From the NCBI RefSeq assembly GCF_017377875.1, contig NZ_CP070975.1, positions 1,364,001 through 1,428,000 on the forward strand: a stretch of 64,000 nt of DNA. The letters run 5' to 3'. Position numbers and translations under genes: made by a program. Position 1 is the first letter of the stretch. Every line of letters begins with the position of its first letter. The notes beneath the pieces were generated by a model, which saw nothing but the letters and a program-made list of their open reading frames with translations, was not told the origin of the DNA and searched no databases. Source of the DNA: Alcaligenes sp. SORT26 (GTDB lineage Bacteria > Pseudomonadota > Gammaproteobacteria > Burkholderiales > Burkholderiaceae_B). This document shows positions 8,473 to 16,250 of this stretch, in pieces.

Positions 8473-10359
8473 TCAGACCGCCATAGCGGGTACTAAAGCG
8501 GGTGCAGCCTCACCCACGGTTTGGGATGGACAATCCAAAGGCGCAGGCCAGATCTGGCTGGAATCATCCGGCGGCACACTGCCCAGCAAAAGACGGGTAT
8601 AGGGATGCTGCGGCTTGGCAAATACCTCGGCGGTATTACCTTGCTCGACAACTTCACCGTTTTTCATCACCAGCACTCGCGTGCACAGATAGCGAATCAC
8701 GGACAAGTCATGGGAGATGAACACCACCGCGACGCCCAATTCCTTATTCAGTCGCAGCAAGAGATTCAGGATCAGTGCTTGCACGGATACATCCAGGCCC
8801 GAAACAATTTCATCGGCGACCAGCAGACGCGGTTGCACGCACAAGGCGCGGGCAATGTTCACACGCTGCTTTTGCCCACCGGACAGCTCCGAAGGGAAAC
8901 GCAAACCAGCATCCTGGGCAATGCCCACCTGCGCCATCAACTCGTCGGCTTTCTGACGACGCTGCTCAGGCGTCATCCCCGGCTGCAACTCCAGCACCTG
9001 CGTGACCAACTGCTGCACACTGCGGCGTGGATTCAAGGCCGAATCCGGATCCTGAAAGACCATCTGAATCGTCTGCGACAAGGACTCGCCCTGCCCTTTG
9101 GCAAACTGCTCGCGGGACTGGCCTTGCACCAGCACTTGTCCACCGCTAGGCTGCAACAAACCCACCATCAAACGGGCGACGGTGCTCTTGCCACTCCCGC
9201 TTTCCCCCACCACACCAACCATCTCGCCGGGGCGCACGCTCAGGGATAGGGGTCGCAAGGCAACCATCAGGCTGCGACGACCATTACGCGTCACACGGTA
9301 GCTGCGCTCCACATTCTGAAACTCCACCAAGGGAGCCAAGTCTTCAGACGGCCCTTGCGGCAAAACATGCAGCGCAGCCTGGGCTGCGGCGTCGCGCGTC
9401 AGACAGGGGCCTGCACAGCTCACCCAATGACCGGGTTTAACTGCTTCCAACTCCGGGACGCGCTGCTCACAAACCGCATTGCGAGTAGGGCAACGGCGCG
9501 CAAAGCGACAGCCAGGCAGATCCCGCATATCTTTCAAGCCGGGCATGATGTCAGCCAAGGATGGCAACGCGTATAAAGGGCCATTCAATGCCGGCGTGGC
9601 ATTTTTCAGTGCCCAGGAATACGGATGCAAAGGCGTATCCAGCACGTCTGCAGCGGGACCTTGTTCGACCACATCTCCGGCATACAGCACGGCAACCTCA
9701 TCACAAACGTGGGCCGCCATGCGCAAATCGTGGGTGATCAGAATCACGGCCGTTTGATGGCGCTGCTGCACATCTCGCAAAATACGGATGATTTGCGCTT
9801 GAGTAATCACATCCAAGGCCGTTGTAGGCTCGTCGGCCACAATCAGCTCCGGGTCGCCGGAAAAGGCCATGGCAATCAAGATACGCTGGCACTGCCCACC
9901 CGAAAGTTCATGCGCATATCGGCCCAGCATGGAGGGAGGATCGGGCAAACCCACCTCTTCCAAACGCTCCAGACAGTATTGCTCGCGCGATGTGCGGGGA
10001 ATACCCAGTCGAGCCAAATGCTCAAACATCTGCTGGCGTATGGTCAGCACGGGGTTCAGGGAGGACAAGGGCTCCTGCGGCACAAAAGCCACTTTTCGGC
10101 CCAGCAGGCGACGCATTTGCGCGCCCGTTACCACCGAACCCTGAAAACAGACTTGCCCCGAAGACAAGCGAAGATTGCTAGGCAACATGCCTGAGATCAC
10201 CCGCCCTATCATGCTCTTGCCCGCGCCGGATTCCCCGACCAGGCCCAAGGTGCGGCCTGCTTGTACTGCAAACGAGACCTTGCGCAGCAGCTCTACCGAT
10301 TGCCCTTGCACCGGCACTGAGACACTGACTTGCTTGAATTCAATAACTGGCACGCTCAT
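8473..10359 (-). CDS. Peptide/opine-type ABC transporter, fused double ATP-binding protein
   Basis: The 628-residue protein fuses two Dpp/Opp-type ATPases, equivalent to DppD plus DppF. The first half has Walker A GESGAGKS and signature LSGGQ followed by the oligopeptide C-terminal Cys cluster (CRFARRCPTRNAVCEQ), which in this family can hold an FeS cluster. The second half has Walker A GESGSGKS and LSGGQKQR. It energises import through the two permeases encoded just upstream; its ATG overlaps the permease stop (TGATG). The link with a dioxygenase operon suggests import of the oxygenase substrate or a conjugate of it rather than ordinary peptide. Confidence 0.9.
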   Translation of the reverse strand: MSVPVIEFKQVSVSVPVQGQSVELLRKVSFAVQAGRTLGLVGESGAGKSMIGRVISGMLPSNLRLSSGQVCFQGSVVTGAQMRRLLGRKVAFVPQEPLSSLNPVLTIRQQMFEHLARLGIPRTSREQYCLERLEEVGLPDPPSMLGRYAHELSGGQCQRILIAMAFSGDPELIVADEPTTALDVITQAQIIRILRDVQQRHQTAVILITHDLRMAAHVCDEVAVLYAGDVVEQGPAADVLDTPLHPYSWALKNATPALNGPLYALPSLADIMPGLKDMRDLPGCRFARRCPTRNAVCEQRVPELEAVKPGHWVSCAGPCLTRDAAAQAALHVLPQGPSEDLAPLVEFQNVERSYRVTRNGRRSLMVALRPLSLSVRPGEMVGVVGESGSGKSTVARLMVGLLQPSGGQVLVQGQSREQFAKGQGESLSQTIQMVFQDPDSALNPRRSVQQLVTQVLELQPGMTPEQRRQKADELMAQVGIAQDAGLRFPSELSGGQKQRVNIARALCVQPRLLVADEIVSGLDVSVQALILNLLLRLNKELGVAVVFISHDLSVIRYLCTRVLVMKNGEVVEQGNTAEVFAKPQHPYTRLLLGSVPPDDSSQIWPAPLDCPSQTVGEAAPALVPAMAV

Positions 10360-11243
10360 CAGTGCGCTCCTCGTTGCTTGAGCCGAGGATCCAGCGTGGT
10401 GCGCAAACCATCACTCAGCAAATTGAAACCCAGCACTGCAAACACAATGCCAATCACTGGTGCCATCAAGCCCCAGCCTGCCTGGTAAATCTGGTCACGA
10501 CCATCAGCCAGCATCACGCCCCAGGCCACCACATCGGACGGAACGGAAAGCCCCACGAAACTGAGGATCGCTTCAACCACAATGGCTACCCCCATTTGCA
10601 GGCTGAACAAGGTGACGATCAGTGGAGCCACGCTAGGGAGCACTTCGCGCAGCATGATGCGCAGGTGGGAAAAACCCAGCAGATGCGCGGCATAGACATA
10701 GTCACGCTGACGCGCCACCAGAACTTCGGCCCGAACCACACGATAAAAACGCGTCCAGTCCACCAGCACCACAGCCAAAATCACGTTGAACAGGCCCGTG
10801 CCCAGTCCCACCATCAACATCATGGAAAAGACCACAGGCGGAAACGCCATCCACAGCACCACCAGGGAGCTGACACCTCGATCAAACCAGCCACCGATAT
10901 AGCCAGCCAAAATAGCCAGCACCGTGCCCAGCACCATCGTGCCTGCCGCGGCGGTTACTGCCACCTGAAAGGCCACACGACTGCCATAAATCAGGCGCGA
11001 CAAAATACATCGCCCCAGGCCATCCGTTCCCAAGGGATACTGCGCCAGACCGCCGTCCTGCCAGGCAGGTGGCAAGAGCGTTGCCAGCAAGTCCTGGGCG
11101 TTGGGATCATTCGGAGCCAGCAAGGGGGCAAACAAGGCCACCAGGGCAAAGATCAGTACCAAGGTGCCACCGACCAGCACCTTGGGATGGGCCAGCACAG
11201 GCCGCAGCCGCGCTTGCCAAAAAGATTGTGGATGCGCGCTCAT
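10359..11243 (-). CDS. ABC transporter permease, DppC type
   Basis: This 294-residue inner-membrane permease has the DppC-like N-terminal extension (LVGGTLVLIFALVALFAPLLAPNDPNAQD), then five further hydrophobic segments and the BPD permease loop EVLPSVAPLIVTLFSLQMGVAI that docks to the ATPase. It pairs with the DppB-like permease; their genes overlap by 4 bp (ATGA). The solute is unknown, but family members carry peptides, opines, nickel or glutathione. Confidence 0.9.
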   Translation of the reverse strand: MSAHPQSFWQARLRPVLAHPKVLVGGTLVLIFALVALFAPLLAPNDPNAQDLLATLLPPAWQDGGLAQYPLGTDGLGRCILSRLIYGSRVAFQVAVTAAAGTMVLGTVLAILAGYIGGWFDRGVSSLVVLWMAFPPVVFSMMLMVGLGTGLFNVILAVVLVDWTRFYRVVRAEVLVARQRDYVYAAHLLGFSHLRIMLREVLPSVAPLIVTLFSLQMGVAIVVEAILSFVGLSVPSDVVAWGVMLADGRDQIYQAGWGLMAPVIGIVFAVLGFNLLSDGLRTTLDPRLKQRGAH

Positions 11244-12253
11244 GCGGACCTCAAACGTGGATTCATAACGCTATACAAGCCATCGACACAGAAGTTGACG
11301 GCCAGCACCATCAAACAGAACACCAGGGCCACGCCCTGAATCAGGGGAAGGTCATGGTTCTTGATGGCTTGCACCATCAGATTGCCGATACCGGGGAAGG
11401 AGAAAATGACTTCGATCAGCAAGGTGCCGCCAAACAAAAAGCCAAACTGCACGCCGATCAGAGTCAAGGTGGGCAGGGCCGCGTTTTTCAGCATGTGCAC
11501 CAGCAGCACGCGCCATTCCGGCACACCGCGCAGACGAGCGACATTCACGTACTGGCTATTGGCCGTTTCAATCAGGCTGGAGCGCAAGACGCGAATCACA
11601 ATGGGACTGAAAGCCAGCGCCAGGGCCAATGCAGGCAAGATCAGATGCGAGAAGGCATCCCACCAGGCCAGCCATTGACCGCGTATCAACAGATCAAACA
11701 GCAAAAAACCCGTACCACCATCGACGGCTGGCGTGCCTTCCATACGTCCCATAAAGGGCAGGACCGGGAACAGCACACCAAACACCACGATCAAAATGAT
11801 GCCCCACAGAAAGGACGGCACGGACAGCAGCAGCACCAGTACAAAGTCAGCCACAAATTCGATCTTTTTCTTGTCCAGCAAGTACAGAACAATGCCGCCG
11901 GGAATAGAGATCAACAAAGCCATCAGCAAACTGACACAGGCCAGCTCCAGCGTGGGGGGCAAGGCCTGGGCCAGCAAACCTGTCACTGGTTGATGAAAGA
12001 AGATGGAGTTGCCCAAATTGCCGCGAAATACACCGCTCAACCAAACCTGGTACTGATGCAAGGCCGAGCCATCCATGCCCAGCTCAACACGCAGCGCCTG
12101 TGCATCGGCTTCGGTGGCCGAAGGAGGCAACATCATGCCCAGCGAATCAGCCGGAATGACGCGCAGCATGAAGAACACGATCATGGACAGCAGGAACGCC
12201 GTCACCAGCACGAAGACGAGCTTGCGCGCCATCAGGAAGCAAACGTTTTTCAT
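11240..12253 (-). CDS. ABC transporter permease, DppB type
   Basis: This 337-residue permease has an N-terminal transmembrane helix (LVFVLVTAFLLSMIVFFML), a periplasmic loop and the docking loop HMLKNAALPTLTLIGVQFGFLFGGTLLIEVIFSFPGIG typical of DppB. ATG 12253 (MKNVCFLM) is preferred; the upstream in-frame GTG at 12301 would begin inside an intergenic hairpin, and ATG 12232 (MARKLVF) is also possible. No clear ribosome-binding site is seen for any of them. It overlaps the next permease by 4 bp and follows the solute-binding-protein gene after an 82-bp gap with two hairpins. Confidence 0.88.
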   Translation of the reverse strand: MKNVCFLMARKLVFVLVTAFLLSMIVFFMLRVIPADSLGMMLPPSATEADAQALRVELGMDGSALHQYQVWLSGVFRGNLGNSIFFHQPVTGLLAQALPPTLELACVSLLMALLISIPGGIVLYLLDKKKIEFVADFVLVLLLSVPSFLWGIILIVVFGVLFPVLPFMGRMEGTPAVDGGTGFLLFDLLIRGQWLAWWDAFSHLILPALALALAFSPIVIRVLRSSLIETANSQYVNVARLRGVPEWRVLLVHMLKNAALPTLTLIGVQFGFLFGGTLLIEVIFSFPGIGNLMVQAIKNHDLPLIQGVALVFCLMVLAVNFCVDGLYSVMNPRLRSA

Positions 12254-12278
12254 GAAGAGAACCGCAGGAGAAAATACG

Positions 12279-12323
12279 CCGGGAGGAACCCGGTAGACCA
12301 CCCCGCAGCATCACGCTGCGGGG
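12279..12323 (-). other. Two hairpins between solute-binding-protein and permease genes
   Basis: A 9-bp perfect stem (CCCCGCAGC / GCTGCGGGG, 12301-12323) and a 5-bp palindromic stem (CCGGG/CCCGG, 12279-12293) lie directly after the binding-protein stop. Neither has a T-run. Such intercistronic hairpins commonly protect the 5' cistron so that the binding protein is made in excess over the membrane components. Confidence 0.5.
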
Positions 12324-12335
12324 CGCATGAAAGGC

Positions 12336-13859
12336 TTACTGCCAGGAATATTCCTGCGGCAGGATGTAACCCGTCTGATAGGTATTGAGCTTCAGGCCCT
12401 TTTTGTAGGCAATGGTGGAGATGGACTGCAACACTGGCAGGCTCCAGGCCTGTTCCGCCGCTTCACGGTTCAGCGCCTGGTAACCGGCTACTCGCTTGTC
12501 CTCGTCCATCTGACGATTCAGCTCATCCAGCGTGTCCGCCAGGCGCTCTTCTTTCCAGGTGGAGAAACGCAGGCGTGGGTCCAGAATTCGACCCGTGAAA
12601 ATCTCTGGATCGCCGGTTGCATTGGCCCAGCTATACAGCATGACGCCTGTTAATTTGGACGAATGGCTCAGTTCCAGATACTTGGCCACGGTAATTTCTT
12701 CAACCGTAGTCTGTACACCGATCTGGCTCCACATCTGCGCCACCGCACGAGCGACGTCATAGTCCGAAGGGAAGGTGTTATTGGTGGAGTACAAGGTGAT
12801 GGTCAGCGGTTTTTCCGTGCTGTAACCCGCCTTGGCCAACTCCTCTACCGCCGCTTTCTTGTCGAAAGGAATGTTCAGATCAGGCACATCACCAGGCGAG
12901 CCTTTGGTAGCCAGAACCGACAAGGGCTGAGCCACATTTTTATAGAAGGCACGGGACAGACCGGCCTTGTCGATCGCCATATTCATGGCACGACGTACAT
13001 GCACGTCTTTGAAACTTTCTACATAGCTGGGCATTTGCAGAATGTAGATCTCGCTGTAGGGATAGACCTTGGCTTCCAGCTTGGGATTCTTTTCCAGGCG
13101 GCTGATCTCACGTACAGGAATCTGCACAGAGACATCCGCCCGGCCTGACTCGACAGCAGCCACCCGTGCCGACGAATCCGGCACAATCTCGAACACCACT
13201 TGCTTCAAGTCTGGCGCACCTTGCCAGTAGTCTTCGAAAGCTTCCAGGGTAATGCGGGAACCACGCTGATAATCGCTCAGCTTGTACGGGCCTGCGCCTA
13301 TAGGACGCTTCAGGAATTCCTCTTCCCCCACCTTCTCGAAATAGGCTTTGGGCAAGATATAGGCGGACAAGAAAGCCAGACCTTTCGGTGCTGTGGGTGT
13401 AGGCGAACTGAAATGAATGATGGCTTCCAGAGGGCCGGTAATTTCTACCGACTTCAGGGTAGGCAACATGCCATTCAATGCCAATGTTTTCTTGTTGATC
13501 GCACGATCAAAAGTGAACTTCAGATCCTCGGCTGTCATGTCACTACCGTCATGGAATTTCACCTTGTCGCGCAGCTTGACCTTCAAAGCCTGACCCGTCT
13601 CATCCGCCCATTCCCAGGACTCGATCAGGCGGGGTGCCACCTTCAGATCGTCACCCACAAACAGGGGGGAATCAAACACCGCTTTGTAAATCGACTGGCC
13701 GGCCGGGAAAGTCACCGAGGTGGGATCCCAGGATGGAATATCCACCGGGAAAGCAATCTTCAGCTCGTTCCCGGCTGCCAGGCTGGCCGTCCCACAGCCC
13801 ATCATCAAGGCCGCCCCCAAGGCCAACCCCATCACGCTTTTTCGCAACGCTTTCACCAT
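12336..13859 (-). CDS. ABC transporter substrate-binding protein, family 5 (peptide/opine/nickel type)
   Basis: This 507-residue periplasmic binding protein begins with a signal peptide (MVKALRKSVMGLALGAALMM..., cleavage likely after SLAA). The mature part has the family 5 layout: IPSWDPTSVTFPAGQSIYKAVFDSPLF, APRLIESWEWADETG, VKFHDGSDMTAEDLKFTFDRA, and a C-terminal dipeptide-binding-like lobe. ATG 13859 has AAGGGGA about 5 nt upstream; an upstream in-frame start at 13997 lies in the AT-rich promoter region and is rejected. It is the first gene of the seven-gene operon and is divergent from the V4R/GntR pair. The ligand is unknown. Confidence 0.9.
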   Translation of the reverse strand: MVKALRKSVMGLALGAALMMGCGTASLAAGNELKIAFPVDIPSWDPTSVTFPAGQSIYKAVFDSPLFVGDDLKVAPRLIESWEWADETGQALKVKLRDKVKFHDGSDMTAEDLKFTFDRAINKKTLALNGMLPTLKSVEITGPLEAIIHFSSPTPTAPKGLAFLSAYILPKAYFEKVGEEEFLKRPIGAGPYKLSDYQRGSRITLEAFEDYWQGAPDLKQVVFEIVPDSSARVAAVESGRADVSVQIPVREISRLEKNPKLEAKVYPYSEIYILQMPSYVESFKDVHVRRAMNMAIDKAGLSRAFYKNVAQPLSVLATKGSPGDVPDLNIPFDKKAAVEELAKAGYSTEKPLTITLYSTNNTFPSDYDVARAVAQMWSQIGVQTTVEEITVAKYLELSHSSKLTGVMLYSWANATGDPEIFTGRILDPRLRFSTWKEERLADTLDELNRQMDEDKRVAGYQALNREAAEQAWSLPVLQSISTIAYKKGLKLNTYQTGYILPQEYSWQ

Positions 13860-13907
13860 GTGTCCCCTTTTGTTATGCACATCATCCCAGCGGGAGTCCG
13901 CCTTGCT

Positions 13908-14012
13908 AAAAAGTATATAGTTTATTCTTAAATTAAATGGATAATGGTTTTCCCTATAATTTATTCGCTTTAATATCAACATATTATCTAAAAACAAAAC
14001 AATATACTTTTT
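13908..14012. promoter_or_regulatory. AT-rich divergent promoter region with inverted AAAAAGTATAT arms
   Basis: The 160-bp region between the binding-protein gene and the V4R gene is far more AT-rich than its surroundings. It carries an exact 11-base inverted repeat, AAAAAGTATAT at 13908-13918 and ATATACTTTTT at 14002-14012, with arms 83 bp apart. The GTATA/TATAC cores resemble GntR-family half-sites. The region is a plausible operator for the GntR regulator encoded nearby; this is inference. Confidence 0.45.
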
Positions 14013-14019
14013 ATTAAAA

Positions 14020-14529
14020 ATGACTGAATTTAAAGATAGATTGCACTGGGATACGGCTCAGGGCCAGATTCTGGATGCAGATCGGCGTTACCTGATGATG
14101 CGTGCCGATGTACTGATGGGGCTCTTTCGCCGCCTGGATGAACCCGCCCGAACACAGGCGCTGGATGCCTTGGGGCAGGCCGTGATGGAACAAGGGGGCT
14201 TGTCGGCCAAGGCCTATTGGGAAGCCATCAATCACGAGCCGCAGGCCTTGCTGGACAGCATTGCGGATATTTCGGCACAGCTAGGTTGGGGGAACTGGGA
14301 TATTCAAACGGCCGCCAGCGCAGGTTTGCAGGTCAGTGTGAAAAACAGCCCCTTTGCCTGGGGGTTTGGGCCCCATGATCAGCCCCTGTGCCGACCTATC
14401 GTTGGTATGCTTACAGCCGTCGGCAAACTGATCTACGATCAGCACGTCCAGGTGCAGGAAACTCACTGCTGCGCACAGGGCCAACATGCTGACTGCCTGT
14501 TCACCGTCTTACCCAAAATCAATGAATAA
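14020..14529 (+). CDS. V4R / XylR-N-like domain protein (stand-alone ligand sensor candidate)
   Basis: The 169-residue cytoplasmic protein resembles the V4R (4-vinyl reductase) domain that forms the aromatic-sensing N-terminus of XylR/DmpR-type activators. It has the end motif THCCAQGQHADCLFTV with Cys residues that bind zinc in the family. No DNA-binding or ATPase domain is attached. The start ATG 14020 has no recognisable ribosome-binding site. The gene overlaps the GntR regulator gene by 8 bp, so the two are co-expressed and translationally coupled. A role as effector sensor or partner of the regulator, or as a small catabolic accessory protein, is inference. Confidence 0.7.
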   Translation: MTEFKDRLHWDTAQGQILDADRRYLMMRADVLMGLFRRLDEPARTQALDALGQAVMEQGGLSAKAYWEAINHEPQALLDSIADISAQLGWGNWDIQTAASAGLQVSVKNSPFAWGFGPHDQPLCRPIVGMLTAVGKLIYDQHVQVQETHCCAQGQHADCLFTVLPKINE

Positions 14530-15202
14530 AAACCAGCCTGCCGCCCCGAAACTGAACATACGCCAGCAGGTCTACAAGCACTTGCGCAGCCGCATGCGCA
14601 GTGGCGAAATCAACTATGACAGCCGTCTGGTCGACCATGAAATTGCGGCTGAATTGCAAGTCTCGCGCATGCCAGTGCGCGAAGCCCTGCTGCAACTGAC
14701 CAACGAAGGATTGCTGGAAGGCACCTCACGCGGCTTCATGCTGCGGCGCTTCACGCCTGCCGATATTGCGCAGATCTTTGAAATACGGATGTTGCTGGAG
14801 CCGGAAGCGGCGGCAGCGGCTTGCCTGCAAGCAAGTCTGGAAGGCCTGGCCTTGATGAACAAGGCCGCCACGGCAGCCGAAAAAGCACATGAAGCCGCAG
14901 ACCCCATGCAGTACATGATTGCCAACGATGCCTTTCGGGAAAGCTGGATCATGCTGTGCCCCAACCCGCATTTAAGCACCATGATCATGCGCCTGAGCGA
15001 CCATGTGGAAGCGGTGCGTCTGGCGACCTTGCGCGATACGCGTTACCGGGAGCTGTCCATGCAGGCCACTCGCGGCATCCTGCAGTCCTTTCTGGATAAA
15101 GACCCGGAACAGGCCCGCGAGCATGTGCGCGGCAATCTGCGCCATGCGTCCATGAGCTATTACGCGACGCTGGACGAAATGCTGGAGCGCCAGACTGGCT
15201 AA
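14522..15202 (+). CDS. GntR family transcriptional regulator, FCD (FadR C-terminal) subfamily
   Basis: The 226-residue protein has an N-terminal winged helix (LNIRQQVYKHLRSRMRSGEI ... LVDHEIAAELQVSRMPVREALLQLTNEGLL) and an all-helical FCD effector domain (FEIRMLLEPEAAAAAC ... NDAFRESWIMLCPNPHLSTMIMRL ... EQAREHVRGNLRHA). ATG 14522 overlaps the V4R stop. Such regulators usually repress adjacent catabolic operons and are released by a small acid. The divergent transporter-dioxygenase operon is the obvious target. Confidence 0.9.
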   Translation: MNKNQPAAPKLNIRQQVYKHLRSRMRSGEINYDSRLVDHEIAAELQVSRMPVREALLQLTNEGLLEGTSRGFMLRRFTPADIAQIFEIRMLLEPEAAAAACLQASLEGLALMNKAATAAEKAHEAADPMQYMIANDAFRESWIMLCPNPHLSTMIMRLSDHVEAVRLATLRDTRYRELSMQATRGILQSFLDKDPEQAREHVRGNLRHASMSYYATLDEMLERQTG

Positions 15203-15257
15203 GTGCCTGATTGCATAAGGCTGCGCACGGGACTACTGATGCTCAGAACAAGGTGCG

Positions 15258-16133
15258 TCAAGGCTGCGCTTTCTGCTCCACCGACGCTGCAATGGCCTTG
15301 CCAATCCTGGCGATAGCCGCATTGCGATCTTCCATCGACGCCTTGGTTTCCGTGATGTAAACGGCCGCCACCAAGGGTGCACGCTCTGGTGGCCACATCA
15401 CCGCGACCACTCCGCGTGTGCCATACCCCCCTGCCCCCGTTCGGTCTGCGACAAGCCAGCTTTCAGGCACACCGGCCCGCAATAAAGGCCCACCCACTTC
15501 GTTATGGCGCAGCCAGTCAATCAGCCGATCACGGGAAGGGGATTCAAGCCCCTCTCCCAGAACCAGCTTCTGCAAGGTTTGCACCATGGCCTGGGGAGTA
15601 GTCGTGTCACGAGGGTCGCCCGGCGTAGCTTCATTCAAGTCCGGCTCATTGCGATCCAGGCGAGTCACCGTATCGCCCTGCGTGTGCAGAAAAGAGCTGA
15701 TGGCCCCTGGCCCACCCAACATTTCCAAGACCCCGTTAGCGGCCGTATTGTCGCTGTTGCGCATCGTAATCGCACATAATTGAGCCGCCGATACATACTG
15801 ACCAATCATGTTTTCCGTGGTGGGCGCATACGACTGTATGGCCTCCTCCTTGACCAGCCAGGCGGTCTTCATCGCCCCCTGCCCTCTGGCCAGCAACGCG
15901 GCACAAATCAGGGCTTTGCTAGTGCTGGCCATAGGGAAACGCTCATCAGCACGGTACTGCCAAAGCTGCGCGTCTGCGGTATCCAGGACGGCCACGCCAA
16001 CACGAGCCTGCAGCGACTGCTCAGCCTCTTGAGCAGCCTGCACGACAGGATGGGTGCCAGCCCCAAACACATTGAAAGACAGGCCTGCTGCAATCAGCAG
16101 CACCCCGAGTCGCTTCAGTTTATTTGTACTCAT
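15258..16133 (-). CDS. Class A beta-lactamase (Arg234, carbenicillinase-like)
   Basis: This 291-residue exported serine beta-lactamase has a signal peptide (residues 1-24) and all class A motifs: STSK at 70-73, SDN at 127-129, ExxxN as Glu163-PDL-Asn167, and RTG at 231-233. The last motif has Arg in place of the usual Lys234, as in CARB/PSE-type penicillinases. Cys77 and Cys120 match the TEM-type disulfide. It lies convergent with the GntR gene and no mobile element is beside it, so it looks chromosomal. No AmpR-like regulator is adjacent. The spectrum cannot be read from sequence alone. Confidence 0.92.
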   Translation of the reverse strand: MSTNKLKRLGVLLIAAGLSFNVFGAGTHPVVQAAQEAEQSLQARVGVAVLDTADAQLWQYRADERFPMASTSKALICAALLARGQGAMKTAWLVKEEAIQSYAPTTENMIGQYVSAAQLCAITMRNSDNTAANGVLEMLGGPGAISSFLHTQGDTVTRLDRNEPDLNEATPGDPRDTTTPQAMVQTLQKLVLGEGLESPSRDRLIDWLRHNEVGGPLLRAGVPESWLVADRTGAGGYGTRGVVAVMWPPERAPLVAAVYITETKASMEDRNAAIARIGKAIAASVEQKAQP

Positions 16134-16250
16134 CGGCCTATCTTTACATATCAGTTAACACACAGAAAAAACCTTGCTGCCGGACCGGCCTTTAACTTGA
16201 ATCTGGCCCCATCAAGTCATGCCACCCAACTTGATGGACTACGGCGAACC

